From Pseudomonadota bacterium (GTDB lineage: Bacteria > Pseudomonadota > Alphaproteobacteria > Sphingomonadales > Sphingomonadaceae), in the NCBI GenBank assembly GCA_030271565.1, contig JARXKR010000141.1:1-5783 (forward strand): DNA of 5,783 nucleotides. Direction: 5' to 3'. The position numbers and the translations under genes are program-made. The notes under the pieces were generated by a model. It was not told the origin of the DNA. It searched no databases and saw only the letters and a program-made list of their open reading frames with translations. Positions 1 to 5,783 of this stretch are shown here, piece by piece; the stretch's first letter is position 1; each line of letters opens with the position of its first letter.

Positions 1-911
1 GCGGGGAACAGTCCGTCGCCAAGGTTGGCTTCGGTTATGGGGCACAGCCCGACCACCGCGCCCGAGGCCGCCAGCGCGTCGCTTTCCTGCGGAGTGACGT
101 GCGTGGCGTGGACCAGGCACCAGCGCGGACCGACTGCGGCGTTGCCGAGCAGCCACTCGACCGGGCGCGCCCCGCTCCAGGCCAGGCAATCGCTGACCTC
201 GGCTTGCTGTTCGGCGACATGGATATGGATGGGGCCAGTGCCCGCCATCGCCGACAAGGCCGACAGTTCGCCGGGGGTCACCGCGCGAAGCGAATGCGGG
301 GCGAGGCCGAGCACGGCATCGGGCAAAGCGGCGAGGGCAGCGCCGCACCCCTCGCGCAGCATAGCAAATTGATCGAGGCCGCAGACGAATCGGCGTTGCC
401 CCGAACCGGGGCTCTGCCCGCCGAACCCCGAATGGGCATAGAATACGGGCAGCAAGGTCAGCCCGATTCCAGTCTCAGCTGCCGCCGCAACGATCGCTTC
501 GGCCATCGCCGCTCCAATGTAGGGCGATCCATCCGGGGCATGGTGCAAGTAGTGGAACTCGCCGACCCGGGCGAAGCCGCTCTCGAGCATTTCGGCATAG
601 GCCATCGCGGCAATCGCCAGCAGATCATCCGGCCCAATCCGGTCGACAAACCGGTACATCGCCTCGCGCCAGGTCCAGAAGCTGTCGGACGATGCGCCGC
701 GGCGCTCGGTCAGACCGGCCATACCGCGCTGGAAAGCGTGGCTGTGGAGGTTGGGCTGACCCGGCAGGACGACCCTGTGGCGCTCGTCGCCGGGCTGTGC
801 TGCAGCGCCCGTCTCGATTCGCGTGAAGCACCCATCGGCGATTTCGATCCGCACGTCGTGCGCCCAGCCGTGGGGCATCAGGGCTTCGGCAAAGTGCAGG
901 CTGGCGCTCAT
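1..911 (-). CDS. hutF: Formimidoylglutamate deiminase (N-formimino-L-glutamate iminohydrolase), C-terminus cut off by window edge
   Basis: This cytoplasmic metal-dependent amidohydrolase-superfamily enzyme converts N-formimidoyl-L-glutamate to N-formyl-L-glutamate and ammonia, step four of the five-step histidine pathway. Reading leftward from ATG 911-909, 303 codons stay open to the edge; family members are about 450 residues, so about a third is missing. Visible landmarks are NLHSHAFQR (metal ligands H56 and H58, then Q61), DSFWTWRE (R82), EFHYLHH (Y121), PHSLRAVTP (H206, R209), HIHVAEQ (H231, E234) and VHATH (H268). As I recall the Pseudomonas aeruginosa enzyme, these match its zinc and substrate residues with almost identical numbering. 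The last metal ligand, an Asp near residue 320, lies outside the window. The start is supported by family-like N-terminal length; the ribosome-binding site is weak (a GAG about 6 bases upstream). It is divergent from hutI. Confusion with a guanine or chlorohydrolase-type deaminase is unlikely given the HSLRAVTP segment. Confidence 0.95.
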   Translation of the reverse strand, partial: MSASLHFAEALMPHGWAHDVRIEIADGCFTRIETGAAAQPGDERHRVVLPGQPNLHSHAFQRGMAGLTERRGASSDSFWTWREAMYRFVDRIGPDDLLAIAAMAYAEMLESGFARVGEFHYLHHAPDGSPYIGAAMAEAIVAAAAETGIGLTLLPVFYAHSGFGGQSPGSGQRRFVCGLDQFAMLREGCGAALAALPDAVLGLAPHSLRAVTPGELSALSAMAGTGPIHIHVAEQQAEVSDCLAWSGARPVEWLLGNAAVGPRWCLVHATHVTPQESDALAASGAVVGLCPITEANLGDGLFP

Positions 912-940
912 TTCGGTCTCGTTCTGCAGTCTGGCTTTTC

Positions 941-950
941 ACACTATACA
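941..950. promoter_or_regulatory. Second CTATACA element, candidate operator half-site on the hutF side
   Basis: ACACTATACA repeats the seven-base core CTATACA of the element at 963-972 in the same orientation, with starts exactly 22 bp apart (about two helical turns). Unlike that element, it is not palindromic: the left TGT arm is replaced by ACA. On the minus strand it reads TGTATAGTGT, which contains the -10-like TATAGT. It may therefore be a weak operator half-site, the hutF -10 box, or both. Confidence 0.35.
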
Positions 951-968
951 GCCCGATCTAATTGTCTA
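943..968 (-). promoter_or_regulatory. Possible hutF promoter
   Basis: On the minus strand, TAGACA (968-963) resembles a -35 box and TATAGT (948-943) matches the -10 consensus at five of six positions. The 14-base spacer is shorter than the usual 16-18, which weakens the call. Transcription from this -10 would begin near 936 and leave a leader of about 25 bases before the hutF ATG. Both boxes lie inside the two CTATACA elements, so regulator binding would cover the promoter. Confidence 0.3.
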
Positions 969-972
969 TACA
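963..972. promoter_or_regulatory. Candidate operator, near-palindrome TGTCTATACA (HutC/GntR-like)
   Basis: TGTCTATACA has TGT and ACA arms around a TA centre and matches its own reverse complement at 8 of 10 positions. GntR-family repressors of the HutC group, which respond to urocanate, bind TGT...ACA sites of this kind upstream of hut genes. The site lies 31 bases upstream of the hutI start. Its TATACA part (967-972) could also serve as the hutI -10 box, so a bound repressor would block the promoter. No good -35 hexamer was found at standard spacing. Assignment to HutC is inference, since no hutC gene is in the window. Confidence 0.5.
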
Positions 973-1002
973 TATTCGCGATCCACTAGTCACGAGGCGG
1001 CA

Positions 1003-2199
1003 ATGCACTGCGACACGGTCTGGCGAAATGCGCGGCTGCTGACCATGATTCCGGGCGCGGAGCCAATTGCGGACGGGCTGGTGGCGGCGAGCGATGGGCG
1101 CATCGTCTATGCTGGGCCTTCCGCCGGTGCTCCCGCTTTCGAACAAACCGAGGTGGTCGATTGCCAGGGCCGCTGGATCACCCCGGCGCTGATCGATGCC
1201 CACACCCATCTGGTCCACGCTGGCAACCGCGCGCGCGAATTCGAGCTCCGGCTTGAGGGCGCGAGTTACGAAGAGATTGCCCGGGCGGGCGGCGGGATCG
1301 TTTCGACCATGCGCGCCACCCGTGCCGCGAGCGAGGACGAGCTGGTGGCCAGCGCCTTGCTCCGGCTCGATGCCCTGCTGGCCGAGGGGGTGGGGACGAT
1401 CGAAATCAAGAGCGGCTATGGGCTGGAGCTGGAGGCCGAGCTGAAGATGCTGCGCGCGGCGCGGCGGCTGGGCGAGCTTCGCCCGGTGCGCGTTGTCACC
1501 ACCTTTCTCGGCGCGCATGCATTGCCGCCCGAATTCGCGGGCGATGCCGATGGTTACATAGATCTCGTGTGCCAGAGCATGCTCCCCGCAGTAGCCGCCG
1601 AAAATCTGGCCGACGCGGTCGATGGCTTCTGCGAGGGGATCGGATTCTCGCCTGCGCAGATCGAGCGGGTGTTCACCGCCGCCAAGGCGCTGGGGCTGCC
1701 GGTCAAGCTCCACGCCGAGCAGCTCTCCAACCTCGGCGGCGCAGCTTTGGCCGCAAAGTACGGTGCGCTTTCGGCCGATCATCTCGAACACCTCGATGCT
1801 GCAGGTGTTACCGCCATGGCCGAGGCGGGGACGGTCGCAATGCTGCTCCCCGGGGCCTACTACTTCTGCCGCGAGACGCAGTTGCCGCCGATAGAATTAC
1901 TGCGCGCGGCAGGTGTGCCCATCGCACTGGCGACCGATTGCAACCCCGGCACCAGCCCGCTGACCTCGCTGCTGCTGGCGCTGAACATGGCCGCGACCTG
2001 CTTTCGTCTGACCGTGGCCGAGTGTCTCGCCGCGGTGACGATCAACGCCGCCCGCGCGCTTGGGCTGCAGGGCGAATGCGGTTCGCTCGCGCCGGGCAAG
2101 AGTTGCGACCTGGCGATCTGGGATATCGAGGAGCCGGCCGAGCTGGTTTACCGGATGGGCGCCAATCCGCTCCATGCCCGGGTGTGGAGAGGCAAATGA
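1003..2199 (+). CDS. hutI: Imidazolonepropionase
   Basis: This cytoplasmic metal-dependent amidohydrolase opens the ring of 4-imidazolone-5-propionate to give N-formimidoyl-L-glutamate, step three of histidine breakdown. The product is 398 residues, normal for the family. Visible motifs are DAHTHLVHAGNR (metal ligands H67 and H69), the glycine-rich ARAGGGIVSTMRATR loop, KLHAEQ (H237, E240), ADHLEH (H260) and ATDCNPGTSP (D312). The H/E/H/D spacing of +3, +23 and +75 from H237 equals that of the Bacillus subtilis enzyme as I recall it. ATG 1003 is chosen because GAGG (994-997) lies five bases upstream and the length fits; the frame stays open upstream to 823, but that part is antisense to hutF. 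It is first gene of the hutIHGU run, and its stop overlaps the hutH start (ATGA). A few codons rare in GC-rich genomes (ATA, TTA around 1891-1899) occur without other signs of transfer. Confidence 0.97.
   Translation: MHCDTVWRNARLLTMIPGAEPIADGLVAASDGRIVYAGPSAGAPAFEQTEVVDCQGRWITPALIDAHTHLVHAGNRAREFELRLEGASYEEIARAGGGIVSTMRATRAASEDELVASALLRLDALLAEGVGTIEIKSGYGLELEAELKMLRAARRLGELRPVRVVTTFLGAHALPPEFAGDADGYIDLVCQSMLPAVAAENLADAVDGFCEGIGFSPAQIERVFTAAKALGLPVKLHAEQLSNLGGAALAAKYGALSADHLEHLDAAGVTAMAEAGTVAMLLPGAYYFCRETQLPPIELLRAAGVPIALATDCNPGTSPLTSLLLALNMAATCFRLTVAECLAAVTINAARALGLQGECGSLAPGKSCDLAIWDIEEPAELVYRMGANPLHARVWRGK
2186..2199 (+). promoter_or_regulatory. hutH ribosome-binding site and ATGA overlap with hutI
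   Basis: GGAGAGG (2186-2192) lies inside the last codons of hutI, just before the hutH ATG at 2196. The ATG shares bases with the hutI stop TGA (2197-2199). This fixes the hutH start and suggests that ribosomes finishing hutI re-start on hutH. Confidence 0.8.
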
Positions 2200-3728
2200 G
2201 CGATGTGGTGTTGAGCGCCGGCGAGGTTTCGCTCGGCGAATGGGAAGCGATCTATCGCGGTGCGGCGGCCCGGCTCGATTCGGACTGCGCCCCGCGCATC
2301 GCCGCCAGTGCTGCGGCGGTCGAGCGGATCGTGGCCAAGGGCGCACCGGTTTACGGGATCAACACCGGGTTCGGGAAGCTGGCATCGGTGCGGATCGACG
2401 ACGCCGATCTGGCCGCACTCCAGCGCAACATAGTGCTCAGCCATGCCGCCGGGACCGGCGCTCCCTCGCCGGTGCCGGTGGTGCGGTTGATGATGGCGCT
2501 CAAGCTGGCCAGCTTGGCCCAAGGTGCCAGCGGGGTGCGCCCCGCAACGGTCGCGCTGCTGGAGCAAATGCTGGTGCGCGGGCTCACCCCGGTGGTGCCG
2601 TGCCAAGGGTCGGTGGGGGCGAGCGGCGATCTCGCCCCGCTGGCACATATGACCGCCGCGATGATCGGGGTGGGTGAGATCTGGGTGCACGGCCAGCGCA
2701 TCGATGCGGCCACGGCGCTCGCCAAAGCAGGGCTTACCCCGCTGCTATTGGGTCCTAAAGAGGGTCTGGCGCTGCTCAACGGCACCCAGTTCTCGACCGC
2801 CAACGCGCTCGCCGCATTGATCGGCGCGCAGAACCTGTTGCGTTCGGCGCTGGTCACCGGCGCGCTGTCGACCGAAGCGGCCAAAGGCTCGGACACTCCG
2901 TTCGATCCGCGCATCCACGCGCTGAGGCGGCACAAGGGCCAGATCGAAGTTGCTGCAAGCTTGCGCGAATTGATGGCGGGCAGCGCGATCCGGGCCAGCC
3001 ACAGCGTCGACGATCCGCGGGTGCAGGACCCTTATTGTCTGCGCTGCCAGCCGCAAGTGATGGGCGCGGTGCTCGACCTGCTCAGGCAGGCCGCTACCAC
3101 CTTGCTGACCGAGGCCAACGGTGTTTCGGACAATCCATTGATCTTCGCGGAGACAGACGAGGCGCTGTCGGGCGGCAACTTCCACGCCGAACCCGTTGCC
3201 TTCGCCGCCGACATGATCGCGCTGGCGCTGTGCGAGATCGGCTCCATTGCCGAGCGCCGGATCGCGATGCTGGTCGATCCGGCGCTATCGGGTCTGCCCG
3301 CCTTCCTCACTGCGCACGCCGGATTGCATTCGGGCTTCATGATCCCGCAGGTGACCGCCGCCGCGCTGGTCAGCGAAAACAAGCAGATGGCCTATCCCGC
3401 CTCGGTCGATTCGATCCCGACTTCGGCCAACCAGGAAGACCATGTCTCGATGGCAGCGCACGGGAGCCGGCGGTTGGCTCCGATGCTCGCCAATGCCGAA
3501 GCGGTGCTCGGGATCGAACTGCTGGCAGCGGCGCAGGGCTGCGAATTCCATGCTCCGCTGGCATCATCCCTTGCTCTCGAGCAGGCCCGCAAGCTGCTTC
3601 GCGGCAAGGTTCCGGCGCTCGACGAAGACCGCCATTTCCATCCCGATATGGAAGTGGCCAACGCGCTGATCCGTTCCGGAGCGCTGGCGAGTTCGGTTGG
3701 GATTGCCCTGCCCGGAGTGGCAGAGTGA
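2196..3728 (+). CDS. hutH: Histidine ammonia-lyase (histidase)
   Basis: This cytoplasmic enzyme, normally a homotetramer, removes ammonia from L-histidine to give trans-urocanate, the committing first step of the pathway. It belongs to the aromatic amino acid lyase family that carries the self-formed MIO cofactor. The product is 510 residues, the usual length. The MIO triad A142-S143-G144 sits in GSVGASGDLAPLAHM. Other active-site residues are Y53 (VYGINTGFG), H83 (VLSH), N195 (LLNGTQ), Y280 and R283 (DPYCLRCQPQ), F329 (GGNFHAEP) and E414 (ANQEDHVS). These numbers are the same as in Pseudomonas putida histidase, which supports both identity and start. H83 and the histidase-type segments favour histidase over a phenylalanine or tyrosine lyase. 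The ATG overlaps the hutI stop, with GGAG (2186-2189) six bases upstream, so translation is probably coupled. Confidence 0.98.
   Translation: MSDVVLSAGEVSLGEWEAIYRGAAARLDSDCAPRIAASAAAVERIVAKGAPVYGINTGFGKLASVRIDDADLAALQRNIVLSHAAGTGAPSPVPVVRLMMALKLASLAQGASGVRPATVALLEQMLVRGLTPVVPCQGSVGASGDLAPLAHMTAAMIGVGEIWVHGQRIDAATALAKAGLTPLLLGPKEGLALLNGTQFSTANALAALIGAQNLLRSALVTGALSTEAAKGSDTPFDPRIHALRRHKGQIEVAASLRELMAGSAIRASHSVDDPRVQDPYCLRCQPQVMGAVLDLLRQAATTLLTEANGVSDNPLIFAETDEALSGGNFHAEPVAFAADMIALALCEIGSIAERRIAMLVDPALSGLPAFLTAHAGLHSGFMIPQVTAAALVSENKQMAYPASVDSIPTSANQEDHVSMAAHGSRRLAPMLANAEAVLGIELLAAAQGCEFHAPLASSLALEQARKLLRGKVPALDEDRHFHPDMEVANALIRSGALASSVGIALPGVAE
3714..3728 (+). promoter_or_regulatory. hutG ribosome-binding site and GTGA overlap with hutH
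   Basis: GGAG at 3714-3717 precedes a GTG at 3725 by seven bases, and that GTG overlaps the hutH stop TGA (3726-3728). No ATG in the hutG frame lies near this point, so the site decides in favour of the GTG start. Confidence 0.75.
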
Positions 3729-4527
3729 GCGACTGGCTCGAAGTCCAGCGCGGCGATGCGCCGCTGGTGGTCGCTTTCCCGCATGGCGGGACCGAGCTGG
3801 GCGGGGTCGAGGACCGCTTCGTCTCACCGTGGCTGGCGCGGCGCGATGCCGATTGGTGGATCGCGGAACTCTATGCTTTCGTGCGCGAACTTGGCGCGAC
3901 CACGGTGGCGACCAAAGTCAGCCGCTCGATCATCGACGTCAATCGCGATCCCTCGGGCGCGTCGCTTTATCCGGGGCAGGCCACCACCGACTTGTGCCCG
4001 GTCACCACTTTCGACGGCGAGCCTCTTTATCGCGGCTTCGATCCCGAAACCGACGAGATCGCGTGGCGCCGCAAGACGTTTTTCGATCCTTATCATGCTG
4101 CATTGCGCGCGGAGATCGCACGCCTTCGGGCGATGCACCCTTGCGTTGTACTCTACGATGCCCACTCGATCCGCAGCCGCATCCCGCGCCTGTTCGAGGG
4201 TGAATTGGCGCAGTTCAACCTCGGCACCAACGGCGGGGCCACCTGCGATCCGGTGCTCGAAGCCGCGCTGGTCCAAGTCTGTGCAGCCTCGGGCCAGTCA
4301 TACGTCTGTAATGGCCGGTTCAAGGGCGGCTGGACCACCCGGCATTACGGTGCGCCCGAGCATGGCGTTCACGCGGTACAGATGGAACTGGCGATGCGCG
4401 GTTATATGGACGAGCCGGAGCAGCCCACCCCGGAAAACTGGCCTGCACCGCTGGGGGCGGCACCGGCGATTGCGCCCACCCTTCGCGCGCTGATCGGCGC
4501 CTGCCTCGACTTTGCAAAAGGACAATC

Positions 4528-4531
<4 letters not shown>
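3725..4531 (+). CDS. hutG: N-formylglutamate amidohydrolase (N-formylglutamate deformylase)
   Basis: This enzyme hydrolyses N-formyl-L-glutamate to L-glutamate and formate, the last step of the HutF/HutG branch. The product is 268 residues, normal for the N-formylglutamate deformylase family (a cytoplasmic metallohydrolase). Conserved blocks in order are FPHGGTEL (around H20), SRSIIDVNRDPSG (66-78), LYDAHSIRSRIP (D145, H147), NLGTNGGATCDP (165-176), FKGGWTTRHYG (about 199-209) and HGVHAVQMEL (213-222). Conserved His, Asp and Glu residues in these blocks are the likely metal and catalytic residues; I do not assign individual roles. Translation begins at a GTG overlapping the hutH stop, with GGAG seven bases upstream. 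The unrelated arginase-like formimidoylglutamase, also sometimes called HutG, is excluded by these motifs. The neighbouring hutF agrees, since its product is the substrate of this enzyme. The stop overlaps the hutU start. Confidence 0.95.
4516..4531 (+). promoter_or_regulatory. hutU ribosome-binding site and ATGA overlap with hutG
   Basis: AAAAGGA (4516-4522) lies five bases before the hutU ATG at 4528, inside the hutG coding end. The ATG overlaps the hutG stop TGA (4529-4531). This is one of the clearest ribosome-binding sites in the window and fixes the hutU start. Confidence 0.8.

Positions 4532-5783
<1,252 letters not shown>

Larger units (their letters stand above)
912..1002. promoter_or_regulatory. 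Divergent hutF-hutI intergenic control region
   Basis: This 91-base gap between the two divergent start codons is the only non-coding stretch in the window. Its centre (about 936-976) is clearly richer in A and T than the surrounding coding DNA, as expected for promoters. It must carry the promoters for leftward hutF and rightward hutIHGU unless one of them is read from elsewhere. It contains two copies of CTATACA (944-950 and 966-972). No hairpin terminator or riboswitch-like structure was recognised. That it is a promoter region follows from the layout; the exact promoter positions are inference. Confidence 0.8.

Noticed and set aside
99..989. Open plus-strand frame of 296 codons opposite hutF
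   Set aside because: It lies antisense to a gene with full family motifs. Its arginine-, glycine- and histidine-rich translation has no recognisable motif, as expected for an antisense frame in GC-rich DNA.
981..990. ATCCACTAGT, resembling part of a cloning-vector polylinker (SpeI site)
   Set aside because: The match is short and continues neither side into vector sequence. It sits naturally between the promoter region and the hutI ribosome-binding site, so it is taken as chance.
823..1002. Upstream in-frame extension of hutI to an ATG at 823 (60 extra residues)
   Set aside because: The extension is antisense to the hutF N-terminus and would make HutI longer than its family. ATG 1003 has a ribosome-binding site and gives the normal length.
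958..1791. Open minus-strand frame of 277 codons opposite hutI
   Set aside because: It is antisense to conserved hutI and starts within the divergent promoter region. Its translation resembles no known family and looks like a shadow frame.
1569..2195. N-terminal extension of the hutH frame upstream of ATG 2196, giving a 719-residue protein
   Set aside because: The extension overlaps conserved hutI codons in another frame. Residue numbering from ATG 2196 matches Pseudomonas putida histidase exactly (S143, N195, Y280, F329, E414).
3035..3724. N-terminal extension of the hutG frame through hutH, suggesting a 498-residue protein
   Set aside because: The upstream part is an alternative frame of conserved hutH, including the region around E414. 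The HutG homology begins only after the GTG at 3725.

Overview
The window holds most of a histidine-utilisation (hut) locus from a GC-rich bacterium. Enzyme set, gene order and codon use suggest an alphaproteobacterium, perhaps a sphingomonad-type lineage. That placement is inference from style and family resemblance, because no rRNA or marker gene is present.

Layout. Positions 1-911 (minus strand) hold the N-terminal two thirds of hutF, formimidoylglutamate deiminase, which runs off the left edge. Positions 912-1002 are a short, locally AT-rich divergent intergenic region, the only non-coding DNA in the window. It carries a near-palindromic TGTCTATACA and a second copy of its CTATACA core 22 bp away; these are candidate operators, possibly for a HutC-type GntR regulator. 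From 1003 to the right edge, four plus-strand genes are packed without gaps: hutI (imidazolonepropionase), hutH (histidine ammonia-lyase), hutG (N-formylglutamate amidohydrolase) and hutU (urocanate hydratase, cut by the right edge). The three junctions in this run are 4-base overlaps: ATGA, GTGA and ATGA.

Function. Together the five genes encode the complete five-step histidine degradation route. HutH makes urocanate, HutU makes imidazolonepropionate, HutI opens the ring to N-formimidoylglutamate, HutF deaminates that to N-formylglutamate, and HutG releases formate and glutamate. This is the HutF/HutG variant, not the one-step formimidoylglutamase route that releases formamide. The residues known to matter for catalysis in HutH, HutI and HutF are all present within the visible parts, so the enzymes look functional.

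No regulator gene, transporter, mobile element, RNA gene, CRISPR array or terminator was seen. I did not find a novel system. The main point worth checking is the compact divergent promoter/operator region.
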